Assembly: GCA_949128115.1 (NCBI GenBank)
Contig: OX421966.1
Location: 51,271,416-51,335,415 of the forward strand
Length of the DNA: 64,000 nucleotides
Direction: 5' to 3'
From: Anaspis maculata
Lineage: Eukaryota; Arthropoda; Insecta; Coleoptera; Scraptiidae
How positions within the stretch are numbered: position 1 is the first letter of the stretch; each line of letters opens with the position of its first letter. A program made the position numbers and the translations under genes. Below, piece by piece: positions 54,782 through 64,000 of this stretch. The notes under the pieces are model-generated. The model saw only the letters and a list, made by a program, of their open reading frames with translations, had not been told where the DNA came from and did no database searches.

Positions 54782-55376
54782 CTAATAAAGATTTCTAAGA
54801 CAAGTGAAACCATCTCCAGAGATTTTGTAACCCTCATCGTTATCCTCTGTGTCAAATTCCGTATTTTTCCCCCGTATGTCAAGTTTATCACATCCTCCGC
54901 CATTATCATCTTCCACTTGGGTCCCTATATTTGGCTCCACTTCACTGCTTCCAGCTTCTTCCCCTTTCTTTTTTATTCCACCATGTTCACTACTCCCAGC
55001 TTCATCACCTTTCTTTTTTCTTACATGACAATCATCGATCTTGTTTTCACAACATCTACGTTTTCTGTTATTCTTCGTCTTCAGTCCCCTTTTGCTATTT
55101 TCCTCTTGTTTATTATTTCCACTGCCATGCATACAGTTGACGTGACGTTTGAGGTTCACTGCCGTCTTGGATTTGTAAGCGCATTCAAGACAATGGTGCC
55201 ACTTGATTCCGGCAGCATTTGCGTGTCTGTGCAAATTGTGTCGTTTGAGATCCGTTTTGGTTTTGGCCTTGAATTTGCACTTCAGGCAGTTGAACCAGGT
55301 GATGTGCGAGCTGTCGGTGTGGCGATACAGGAGGTGGGATTTCAGATCGGATTTCAATTTCGTTTCGTAGGCACAC
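54782..55376 (-). CDS. C2H2 zinc-finger protein, exon 2
   Basis: This 595-base terminal exon begins after an acceptor (ccttttccag) at GTGTGCC and ends with a stop at 54782. Together with exon 1 the CDS is 729 bases, a 242-residue protein. It supplies the second half of finger 2 (C46, H59, H64) and all of fingers 3 (C75, C78, H91, H96) and 4 (C107, C110, H123, H128), each C-x2-C-x12-H-x4-H with AYETK/AYKSK-type sequence. This is characteristic of insect multi-finger DNA-binding proteins with non-TGEKP linkers. The rest is Lys/Arg-rich (a likely nuclear signal, NNRKRR), with a near-duplicate KKKGDEAGSSE / KKKGEEAGSSE and an acidic end. A nuclear DNA-binding role is likely; no target is inferable. 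The ORF continuing upstream to 55468 is intron. Confidence 0.85.
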
Positions 55377-55439
55377 CTGGAAAAGGCACTGTTGTAAATT
55401 TTATTGTTATTAGTTTTACCCATCAAAAAAGACATGTGG

Positions 55440-55611
55440 GTATAGACAATACAAATAGAGAAGACCATATGTTATCACCACCGTCGTCACGGATATTGGG
55501 GCATCAAAAATCAGCCAACCTTTTTTTGAATGATGGACTCACCTGGTTCCTACGCAACCCTAAAAATCCGTGACGACATGTGTCTTTTCTATTTGTATTG
55601 TCTATACCTAC
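55440..55611. repeat. Hairpin MITE in the zinc-finger intron
   Basis: GTATAGACAATACAAATAGA near 55449 is mirrored by TCTATTTGTATTGTCTATAC ending at about 55609, flanked inside by GACATGTG phrases. No ORF. Confidence 0.7.
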
Positions 55612-55770
55612 GATCGCACGCAAAATAAACGGAGACAGTGTTTCGCGCGGAGTGTACTGATTTAATGAATTTTAGCTTTCTTGTCACTGTGACACCAAGC
55701 CAAAATTCAGTAAATCGGTACACTCCGCGCGAAACACTGTCTCCGTTTATTTTGCGTGCGATCGTACCTA
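55609..55770. repeat. TA-flanked hairpin MITE with near-perfect 50-bp arms
   Basis: CGATCGCACGCAAAATAAAC and the next 30 bases (to GTGTACTGATTT) are mirrored by 55717-55768 with almost no mismatch. TA lies at both borders, pointing to a Tc1/mariner-type source. It is younger than most repeats here, judged by arm identity. Confidence 0.85.
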
Positions 55771-56121
55771 TCCATACAGCGTGTACAATGTCGAGCAAAA
55801 AAAAATGCCGAGCAATACGTTGTAACTATATCCCGTACACTTTTTATTTTCAGTAGAATAACTTTTTGGAGCGAAAAAGTGACAAGCTGGAACGCTGGAA
55901 AGACATGGATGATGGCCACTGATAGCTAGTTGTGCTCCAAAAAGTCACTCTCCTGAACATTAAAAGTGAACGAGATATAAGTGAATATATAAAGGCTTTT
56001 GTAAATTTTGGCCAGTGTCACAGCTTGACAGTTCTTGTTATACAGAAGGAGAATTTCTCTACTCGGTGTTGAATGCTTATTGCCCGTGGTCATTTTTTGA
56101 CTACTGTAAGATTTACCTACC

Positions 56122-56255
56122 TGACACACTTGTGCTTTTCGATTTGTTCTTCGATATTGGAGCAGTGCTTTAGCGTCATGTGCCTTCGCAAATTATATTT
56201 CTTCGACGAGATATAGGTGCACTGGGCACAATTGTGGGAGGCTGTTTTCACCATT
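56122..56255 (-). CDS. C2H2 zinc-finger protein, exon 1 (start codon)
   Basis: A 134-base coding exon starting ATGGTGAAAAC at 56255 and ending GTGTCAG before gtaggt. It encodes finger 1 (C9, C12, H25, H30) and the first cysteine of finger 2 (C43). Splicing to 55376 recreates the K-C-V-R-C spacing exactly, strong support for both splice sites. The ATG is chosen because an in-frame TAA lies 15 bases upstream in the genomic sequence; a 5' intron just before the ATG (aacag) cannot be excluded. Confidence 0.85.
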
Positions 56256-56930
56256 GTACTGTTTTTATTTTAGACACTTGACCATACTTGTGACAGGTAT
56301 CTTATGTTCTGATTGTTTGTTGAATATTGCAGGGCCGACGCGGCAAGTCATTCGAAAAAGTTCTTGATTCTGAGGAGAACACAACTCGGTAGCGTTGACT
56401 TTTTGTCGCTGTTTATATTGGACTTGATAACCTACAGCTGAAAAACTTTCTTCTTTAGACAACTTTCAATCAATCACAACGTCATTTGTAGACTACAGCT
56501 GATATGAAAGTATATATCACATTATGTGTGACTTTGGGGGATCTTTGATACAGTGAAAACACCCTATTGTGAACTTTGAAGCGAGCTGAGATATAAGCTG
56601 TATTCCTTTTACACGAAATCTCAGATAATCTCACCTCAGTTAGAGAGAGAAAAAGCTAGAATCGCATGAGAGGGAGAGAGACACAACTAGCAATCGAAGT
56701 GAGAGTTCTCAGTTCAGATGATAAAAGGAACGCAGCTATAGACTGTCTGATTTCTACATGATTCGAGTGGGCTGTGTTTCTGGTCGCCATCGGCTGATCG
56801 CAGCCCACTAGAATCATGTAGAAATCAGACAGCCTATAAATAACAAAGTTGCAGCAAAATGCCATAATTGCCATAGTATTTTGTGATGGGTTCTACCGAC
56901 AGTACAATTGACTCGAGTTGCCGTTTAGGA
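56256..56930. other. 5' flank of the zinc-finger gene
   Basis: Probable 5' UTR and promoter of the zinc-finger gene, without a recognisable core promoter motif. Contains the hairpin MITE below. A GAGAG-rich segment lies at about 56643-56682. Confidence 0.4.
56733..56840. repeat. Hairpin MITE with 39-bp arms
   Basis: CTGTCTGATTTCTACATGAT and the following GAGTGGGCTG are mirrored by CAGCCCACTAGAATCATGTA...CAGACAG. CTATAG and CTATAA mark the borders; the loop is about 25 bases. Confidence 0.8.
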
Positions 56931-57254
56931 AGGAGAATACTTTGATTAAAAATTAACGCCCTATCTGGTGGGCCTAACAAGAAGGATGATATTTAAGTCG
57001 AATTTAGACTCGTTATCTGGCGGATCTGAAAAGAAGGAGGACGCTTGAGTCAGAAATAGGCTCCTTATCTTGCTGTTTTAAAGGGAATAATGATTCTTGA
57101 GTCAAAAATCAATTCTTCATCTGGCGAATCTTAAAAGAAGGACGATACTTTCGGCAAAAATGACCTCCTCATCTGATTGGTCTGAAAGAAGGTTGATATT
57201 TGAGTCAAAGATGAACTCCTTATTTTGTGGGTCTGAAAAGAAGGAGGATGGATG
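56930..57254. repeat. Minisatellite of about 60-bp units
   Basis: Five degenerate units of the form GAGTCAAAAAT-AACTCCTTATCTGGTGGGTCTGAAAAGAAGGA-GATACTT. The array resumes at 58696 (GAGTCAAAAATCAGATTCTT) after the foldback element, showing that the element inserted into it. Confidence 0.8.
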
Positions 57255-58695
57255 ATAGTCCAGGAATTTTAGAAAAAATAGCGAACAAAAATGAAAGCGA
57301 GCCGGATTTTTGTATATAAGCTGAGTTAAGCATGTAGTTTAACATAGTAAAAGTCCTCAAGAATCCGGTGTGAGCTTCGGCCGTTGTGGCCTCGAGAAGA
57401 ACTTGAGGATCAGTTTTTCGCGTATATCTCGTGAACAATGGCACTTAGGAAGAAAGTGTTTGGGAAAAATTGTTGGAAATTTTATTGTCTATAAGAAAGG
57501 TCTTTATACATTTCATCGTCAGTCCACTCCTTCTTCGTCAAAACACAAGAAAATTAAAATAATCCAGATGCTCGATGCTGAAGACTGTATGTACCTTGAG
57601 TTTTATGATGGCGAGGTGCCACTTGGTAGAGGTGTTGCTCGATCTATTCTGTTTTGACTGAAACTATTTGCCATCAATACCAACTATGCCGGTGGCATAT
57701 ACAGGGTGAAATAAAAATAAAAAGTTTAACAAATGTACCTCAAGAACCAAAATAGGTGAAGACATATAAATCGCCAAAAATATTCCTTATTACATGGTCA
57801 TGGAGTCGTCGTAAATTTTGATCAAATATGTTGAGCCGTTTCTGACATGTCTTCAGAAGACTGAAGTCGTTACGAGAGAAAACTAGTTTTCCGGATATCA
57901 GTAATTCTTCAGATATTGAATCGAGACTTGCTGTTTTGAATCGAAACAATGATAAATAACATTTAAAATTAAATAATAGTAAAAAACACTCCCTAGGCCA
58001 ACTACTTTTAGAAAAAACACAGTCAACTTTTTTTCTGATAAGTAGGCGAGAAAATTATTTTTTTCGGTAACAACTTCAGTGTTTTGAAGATATTTTAAGA
58101 ACGGTTCAAGATATCTTATTCAAGTTTACGATGACTTTATGACCATGAAATCAGAATTATTTATGGCGATTCACATGTCTTCACCTATTTTGGTTCTTGA
58201 GGTACAAATGTTCAACTTTTTATTTTTATTTCACCCTGTATATGCCGCCGGCAAAGTTCGTATTGATGGCTTCAAGTTTCAATCAAGAAATAGTGGTCCA
58301 ACCAACACATCTACGAGGTGGCACTCCGCCATCATAAAACTCAAGGTCCATACAGTCTTCAGCATCGAGCATCTGGATTATTTTAATTTTCTTGTGTTTT
58401 GACCAAGAAGGAGTGAACTGACGATGAAATGTGTAAGAACCTTTCTTATAGACAATAAAATTTCCAACAATTTTTCCCAAACACTTTCTTCCTTAGTGCC
58501 ATTGTTCACGAGATATATGCAAAAAACTGATCCTCAAGTTCTTCTCGAGGCCACAACGGCCGAAGCTCACACCGGATTCTTGAGGACTTCTACTATGTTG
58601 AACTACATGCCTAACTGAGCTTATATACAAAAATCCGGCTCGCTTTCATTTTTGTTCGCTATTTGCGATTTTAACAGCTAAAATTCCTGGACTAT
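57255..58695. mobile_element. Complete TA-flanked foldback element (1.44 kb)
   Basis: TAGTCCAGGAATTTTAG at the left and its inverse at the right, with TA at both borders. The arms of about 700 bases each are almost complete mirror images around a centre near 58010. Blocks: GGCCGTTGTGGCCTCGAGAA, TTTCATCGTCAGT, CCTCAAGAACCAAAATAGGT. The left arm is present as a half copy at 2546-3345. Some ORFs (57370-57657, 58424-58618) occur but are mirror shadows without family match. Confidence 0.88.
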
Positions 58696-60000
58696 GAGTC
58701 AAAAATCAGATTCTTATCTGGTGAGTCTGGTGAGTCAAAAAAAAATGAGAATACTTGAGTGAGTCTTGTTGATGAATCGGCGTGTCGGTGAAATGTCCAG
58801 TCGGTGAATCTACGAGTCGGTGAGTTGATCTGTCGGTGATCAGCGATTCGGTGAGTGTCGGTACAACTTCCGGTCGCGGTCGGCTAATTGGTAGTGGGAG
58901 CGGTACGCAAAAGCATACCGCATTTTGGAGTGCCGTAACGAGATTTTGCATGGGCGTACTTTATACCGAGACAAGCGATTTGACCCGCAGTACTCAATAT
59001 TTTGGTCCCTTAGGGGGCCAATGGGTGCCCTCCTTTTCAAGATGCAAGAACTTTTACCTAACGAACATTGAGTATCGTCATGTATGTCATAACAGAAGCT
59101 CACGGGTTTATTGAAAATGTTTTCATCAATCGTCGTCGTGTCCGTTCTATTCTTCACACTTGAAAAAAAAATGAAAAAATCAAATCGACTTGATTGTCTC
59201 ATTCAGAAATTGTGTTTTCAGAGATTTTGTCGCTCCGCTCGACCGCGATTGACCTACTGCCAAGAAGAAAATGGCTGTCATCTTGAACATTTTACTTTGA
59301 CAGTTTTCGTAAGAGTAACACACATTTGTATCGTTAGCAACAAAAAGATGTTGATTTGGTGAAAACTTTTCATTGAAACTCCATTCCTGTTTTTCGATTT
59401 AAAAAGATAATTATCTCCAAAAGTATTGACCGATGGAGCACACATTTGCACATTGTTGATATCAGAATTGTATGGTCTATCCAAATCTAGAAAAAAATAA
59501 AGGGTTGCTATTTTAAAAAATTATATCGATGACGTCACTGCTTGAGAGAGAAAGAGAGAGAGAGATCGAGAGAGAGAGAGGGGTAGAAAAAAAAATTATT
59601 GACGAATGTTTTTTCTGGCAAAAATCAATTCGACCTCTCCAAGCGTTTTTCGATATTCTTGACAAGGAAGGTAATAATTCATTATTCCAAACTTTTGACG
59701 CGCACCGTATAAATAATATATCTACCAGTGTGTTTTATTTAAAAATGGAACATTTATACCGGCGAAGCTAATAGTGAGGACAGTTCTAATTTTTATGTCA
59801 AAAAACCATCTAAAAAAAACTCGTTTTATAATCGAATGAGAACCCATCACATCTTATTAACCCTGTATGTATAGGTACAATTGATTTCTGAATTAAAGTC
59901 GGCCGCTTAAAAAATATCGCGTAATAATTTCCGAAACCTGCGTGTTCCAAAATACCTTTTAGATTTTAGAACACAACCACTCGAAATAGGAGCCTACGCC
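58696..60000. other. Intergenic sequence with minisatellite remnant and GA microsatellite
   Basis: 58696-58860 continues the interrupted minisatellite and then a shorter GTCGGTGA-type repeat. A GA/GAGA run lies at about 59541-59580. No ORF with a recognised family; several 60-120-codon frames overlap on both strands. Confidence 0.5.
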
Positions 60001-60514
60001 AACTTTCGTTTTTCTTTCATTTCCATTCCCACACGAACATCTTCGCATGTGGTAACCGCGCGACGCTGTTGCCACATTCTCGCTAAAATCTCGACACCGG
60101 CATCGGCACCAGAATAGGATAGGTACCGGCTCTGCCACCAGCATAGGTAACCGGTAAAACGGCTCTGCCATGACATCCCGCGCCTCCACCATTTCTACCC
60201 TCGCCGCGTCGACTCCATCCCTCTGCTCACGAGTGGTTCCGAACGAAATTTCCAAAAATCCCCACGTGTCATTTCGAATTTCCGCTTTGTCACACATCAC
60301 ACAGGACATGGGCGTGGTATCGATCAGCGCATGCCGCGAATGCGCGGCAACGGCGCCCTCCACAAGGCGGCCGCCGCGGCCCGTACAAGAGAAACATTCC
60401 GGTTGACTCATCAGTAGTCAAACGGCCGGCGCCTACTTTGCGGCATGTCGCGGCGTTAGTCCGGGAAATCACTCGAGTGCACGCTTTTCGAAAACAGGAT
60501 AACAAAACGACAAC
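60001..60514 (+). promoter_or_regulatory. GC-rich 5' flank of the myosin gene, possible TCAGT initiator
   Basis: GC and CpG content rise sharply here against an AT-rich background. TCAGT at 60411-60415 matches the arthropod initiator consensus and would give a 5' UTR of about 100 bases, but this is a guess. A 150-codon antisense ORF (60411-59959) is best explained by the low stop-codon frequency in GC-rich DNA. Confidence 0.35.
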
Positions 60515-60603
60515 ATGGCAATGCAAAAAGAAGTCGGCGTGGGGGACTTTGTCCTTTTGGACAAGATCGACCTGAACAATTTCATGGCCAACTTGGAGCT
60601 CAG
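60515..60603 (+). CDS. Class I unconventional myosin (Myo1D-like), first coding exon
   Basis: ATG at 60515 starts a 29-codon exon ending CTCAG before gtgagg (60604). The peptide contains VGVGDFVLLDKIDL and FMANLELR. This is the very N-terminus of the motor domain of Myo1D-type myosins, where G.gDFVL.d......F..NL..R is followed in the next exon by the RIYTYIGEV block. It encodes an actin-based motor that binds membranes. In insects this gene class includes Myo31DF, which sets left-right asymmetry; whether this gene is its orthologue cannot be told from 30 residues. No downstream exon occurs before the window end. A second in-frame ATG is at codon 3. Confidence 0.75.
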
Positions 60604-61504
60604 GTGAGGGCAGGTGTCTTTTGTTTGCAATTGCAACTGTCACAGGTGTGACAGTTGACAATTTGGCGGTGTGGCGATTGTTTTCGTCCGCGGTGACAGT
60701 TGACCGCCGGCCGGCTTTGTTCCGAAGAAAAAAATTCAAATTAGATATATATAAGGTACCTGTTAAAGTGCGCACGCGGTAAACTTTCAAAAGTTCGTGA
60801 ACTCTCCGAGACTAAGCAGAGTTGCCACTCCTCTTGCTCACCCGATAATTGAATTTTTTCATGTCGGTTTAACTGTAAAAAAAAAGACAATGGATCCTTT
60901 GCTCATTCCCACACGCTAATCCCGAGTTGTTTGGGTTCGTTGTGTGTTGTTGCATGGGCAATCTTTAATATGCATCGTCCGCGCGCGCTCTCCGCACGCA
61001 TTAAACACGAAAAGAGAAAGTAAATTGCGTAATGCATATGTGCTTTTTGAGTGCCGCTGAATAAATGGAACAGGGGCTTGTGAAATGCAATTCTAATAAA
61101 ATTAGTGATAAATAATTATGAATTTAACAACAACGAAAAAATTGTTTCCGCCACCAATTAAGAATTTTTTGGGTAGTTTTAATTGGAAGCAGCGCGGTAA
61201 TCAGAGGAACGATATAAATTTGCTAATAAAGGAACAAATAATTGATTAAAGCAGCAAGCAAAGAAAGAGATTATTGACACAGATTGGAATGACATCACTG
61301 TGACTCATAAAATGAGTGTACGTCAAAGTTCTTGGTCGCCGGCCGCTACATTTGTAATACCTAATTGTTTCATAAATGATTCATTACGTGATTTGCATGC
61401 AAAGAGCTTTTCTCCTTCTCAATAAAGTATACAGGCAGAATATTTCTTCAATTCTGGACTGAGAAAACAAGTAACAGACCGAACGGCTGAAGGAGTAGAA
61501 AGCA

Positions 61505-61731
61505 CAAGGGGCGGCGGAACCGGGAGGGCAAGGGGGCCATGGCCCCCCATTCTCAGTCTTGGGGGTGCCTGGCCCCTCCAATTTTCTCGATTAAGAATTT
61601 TTCTTCATGTCAAAAAAGATGGTCACGCCTTTGTTCCGAAAAAGTTTTCGCCTGCGGCGCTTTTCGCTTCGCTCGCACTTCTTTTCCTCTTGCTTGCGCC
61701 CCCCAATAACTAGACACTTCCGCCGCCCCTG
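61505..61731. repeat. hAT-like MITE with AGGGGCGGCGG ends
   Basis: CAAGGGGCGGCGGAAC is mirrored by TTCCGCCGCCCCTG. The flanks AGAAAGCA and GGACAGCA agree in 6 of 8 bases, suggesting an old 8-bp duplication. The interior has a GGGGGCCATGGCCCCCC palindrome. Confidence 0.65.
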
Positions 61732-61754
61732 GACAGCATTATTATTTTATACAA

Positions 61755-61887
61755 CAGGAGCGCGATTCTGTACTTGCCTACCGACAACTATCGGATCGGT
61801 AGCTAGGGTGAGAACCAATCAAATTCGCTCCTGCCTAGCTACCGACACCGACAAGTGTCGGTAGGAGAGTACAGAATCGCGGCCCTG
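61755..61887. repeat. Short hairpin MITE (copy 3)
   Basis: CAGGAGCGCGATTCTGTACT is mirrored by AGTACAGAATCGCGGCCCTG. The core is CGGTAGCTAGGGTGAGAACC, AATC, then GCTCCTGCCTAGCTACCG. Non-coding. Confidence 0.75.
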
Positions 61888-62578
61888 GATGATTTATTAC
61901 TAGACCAATAGAATTGAACACTGTATCAAGAAAGACTATGTGAGTACGGCACTGGGATTATTTTTTTCTTAGTGGGCGTATTTTAAGTTATGGTCCTCAT
62001 TAGAATTCGAAGGATTTCAAGTTGGAAATACGCCTGCGCAAGTGCAGGGGAAGTCCGCGGTTACTATGGCTACATAGCATAATCCGAAGCGACGATTGGC
62101 TTATCGATGCCGTAATTAGTGGCGCAAGTTGCGTCGCTGACTTGAAATTCCGCCCTGAGAGTAAGGCTGAAAATGGTAATAAGTAGTATAGTACCTTTTG
62201 AGCTTAAAAAATTTTGGTAAAAAAACAAAAATAATTTGAAAAATTGAAAAAAAATTCACGCATTAGTTTCTTACTCCCTCTTTCTCCATTGACACGGTCG
62301 TTCTTAATTTTGGTCTAATTATGAATCACCTGTATGCCTACCCACCTATATTAGAATGTTCAAATCATAAACCATTGAGCCTTCTGCAACTTCTTGCCAT
62401 GTGCCATGCCATGTCCGGAACATCAAAATCCTTATCCTCTTATACCTGATTACAGGGTGAAACCTGCAGCCTTACTCTTGGCCTACTCTGTTGCAAATAC
62501 ATAGAAGGCGCATGGAAAATAATATTACAGCCACATATACTTAAATTGCTATACCGCGCAAAAGAGACGTCCGACACC

Positions 62579-62707
62579 TAGGGCCTTATTCTTGAAACGG
62601 GGACCAAAGTTCTCATGGGTGTTGCTATGCAAGGAGAGCTATGATTGGCCCTTGCCTAGCAACTATACATGTGGACTCTGTTCCCCGTTTCAAGAATAGG
62701 GCGCCTG
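62579..62707. repeat. Short hairpin MITE (copy 4)
   Basis: TTATTCTTGAAACGGGGACC is mirrored by GTTCCCCGTTTCAAGAATAG. The core is GTTGCTATGCAAGGA, GATTGGCC, CTTGCCTAGCAAC. Same layout as the copies at 42902, 43069 and 61755. Confidence 0.75.
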
Positions 62708-63564
62708 CAATAATGGTCGCCGCCATCTTGATGGTTATTTAGAGATTTTGGGTGGTGTGGACTGGCACCACTTCGCTACTTGGCCACTTGACTAAGCACG
62801 ACATTATTTTGCTTCTCCCTCAAAGTACGTGGAATCAACACTAATAACATCAAGTGGGAATCAACAGGTGTAGAAAACATGTGCGATCAATCCAGCATCC
62901 AAAAGTTTGGCTAACTATGAGATGTTTATTTACACTGTCAATAAGCTGTCACTTGACGTTTCGTTTACTCAGAGTACAGTGGCTCCCAACCATCCAACTC
63001 GATGTGATTATTTCGTAATTTCAAGGAAACTAAATACACTTACGTAATGGTACTTGAGAAAACTGGATCGCTATTGTAAAATTGCAGAAGATCTGATCAG
63101 TTTCACGGCCCTTAAGACATTTTCTGGTAGCTATATAGCTCGGTATTTTGAGATACTTCTCGTTTCTACCTAACCTTCATTTCACTTGCTCATGTTTTGA
63201 CGAAAGAACACAACTTGTTGAAAATGGTTGTACCGAGAAGGCAATTCAAAGAAGCCAAGAAGAGATGCGTTTACGGTGTGTGTAAAAGTGACAGCCAGGA
63301 ACCAGTAGCTAGGCAGGGGGCTAGACAGAGCATGCACCGTTGCCATTGAACTGACAAGTGTACAAAAGTTTCCAAAATTTGGCGCCTCTACGCATGCGCA
63401 CCTGCCCAAACGAAATTGCCTATTCAAGCAAATTTAAACAGGTATAGTCGTTTCAATCTAAAATGAATCATGGGCCCAAAAAATATTTCATTCCGGTTTT
63501 TTTAGGGCAAGCACTAAGTCACGGTGTCCCAAGGTCAAGCAGAAATGAAGCATAAAACCTCCTT

Positions 63565-64000
63565 GATTTAGATCGTTGGAAAACTCCTCAAGTGGTTTAG
63601 ATCGTTGGAAAACTCCTCAAGAAGCCCTTTTAGAACCTTGAAACAGCCCTCGAAACAGCCCCTTAACCGAGTGGGTAAACACTTATGAGCGAAGTGTCCC
63701 AGCTCTCCGAGGGGTTGATTTCCCCGGAATCCAGTCTACATTTCATTTCGGAATTCCCGGCATTCTTTCGGAAATCACCGAAAATCCCGGGAGTCCCTTG
63801 GAAATCACTGGAAATCCCGGAACTCTTTCGGAAATCACCGGAATTCCCGGAATTTTTTCGGAAATCAGAGCACCGAAATTCCCGGAAGTCTTACAGAAAT
63901 CACTGGAATTCCCGGAAAACTTTCGGAGGTCATCGGAATTCCCGGAATTCTTTCGGAAATCACCGGAATTACCGGAAATCGCTCGGAAGTCACCGGAATT
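63565..64000. repeat. Tandem duplication and EcoRI-site-rich minisatellite
   Basis: A 31-base phrase (TTTAGATCGTTGGAAAACTC) is duplicated at about 63567-63620. From about 63740 to the edge, units of 30-32 bases of the form GGAATTCCCGGAATTCTTTC, GGAAATCACC run on and are cut by the window end. At least eight units are visible. Confidence 0.85.

Larger units (their letters stand above)
55377..56121 (-). other. Intron of the zinc-finger gene, with two MITEs
   Basis: A 745-base intron with donor gtaggt (56121) and acceptor ttttccag (55377). It has two hairpin elements back to back, at about 55440-55611 and 55609-55770, listed separately. Confidence 0.8.
60604..64000 (+). other. Intron 1 of the myosin gene (runs past the window)
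   Basis: Begins gtgaggg. No exon carrying the conserved continuation of the motor domain was found. It contains several MITEs and a terminal minisatellite, listed separately. About 60850-61480 and 62750-63480 contain nothing recognised. Confidence 0.6.

Noticed and set aside
54917..55573. 218-codon plus-strand ORF opposite the zinc-finger exon
   Set aside because: It is the antisense of the C2H2 exon, whose Cys/His spacing and splice junctions show the true strand.
59959..60411. 150-codon antisense ORF upstream of the myosin exon
   Set aside because: It lies in GC-rich DNA where stops are rare, has no recognised domain, overlaps an equally open plus-strand frame and covers the likely myosin 5' flank.

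Overview
The window is eukaryotic nuclear DNA, almost certainly from an arthropod and probably an insect. The evidence is AT-rich sequence, spliced genes with GT-AG introns, animal-type proteins, and a dense mix of LTR, non-LTR and Penelope-like retroelements, foldback elements and MITEs. There are no prokaryotic features. A 200-N block at 47504-47703 is an assembly gap. The species cannot be fixed from the sequence alone.

Three host genes can be supported. (1) An SLC17-type (sialin / phosphate-cotransporter-like) major facilitator gene lies on the minus strand. Its exons are 30041-29703, 2060-1854 and 1789-1241, all joining in phase 0. The gene continues beyond 1241 to the left and probably has unseen 5' exons. 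(2) A compact two-exon gene for a 242-residue protein with four C2H2 zinc fingers lies on the minus strand (exons 56255-56122 and 55376-54782). (3) The first coding exon of a class I myosin (Myo1D-like) lies on the plus strand (60515-60603), with a GC-rich 5' flank. Its first intron runs past the right edge.

Layout. 1-1240: a foldback repeat in the 3' intron of the transporter gene. 2061-29702: one 27.6-kb transporter intron packed with nested transposons. It holds an RLE-type non-LTR retrotransposon (5.2-7.7 kb) and an APE-type CR1/L2-like non-LTR retrotransposon on the minus strand (about 8.3-24.3 kb). The second is split by a hAT-like MITE, which carries another MITE, and by a 10.5-kb LTR retrotransposon with apparently identical LTRs. 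The LTR element is itself split by a TIR element carrying a satellite array (13335-16813) and by a Penelope-like element in inverted arrangement (18420-21329). A further TIR element with repeat arrays at both ends fills 25408-29104. 30.0-42.3 kb: an inverted duplication beside the transporter exon, a series of foldback elements, a tRNA-like SINE head, a solo LTR and gag debris. 42.4-54.7 kb: MITEs, tandem repeats, a PHD-finger non-LTR ORF1 running into the assembly gap, a second solo LTR, and composite elements ending in (GACA)n/(GGAC)n. 54.7-56.3 kb: the zinc-finger gene. 56.3-60.5 kb: repeats and the putative myosin promoter. 60.6-64.0 kb: myosin intron 1 with short hairpin MITEs and a minisatellite that runs off the end.

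The host genes show no sign of forming a functional cluster. The main interest is the transposon structure: target-site duplications (TSDs) and reading frames interrupted and resumed give a relative order of insertion, and several elements (13335-16813, 25408-29104, the short hairpin MITE family, the tetranucleotide-tailed elements) match no family I can name with confidence. All similarities were judged by eye; no alignments or database searches were run.
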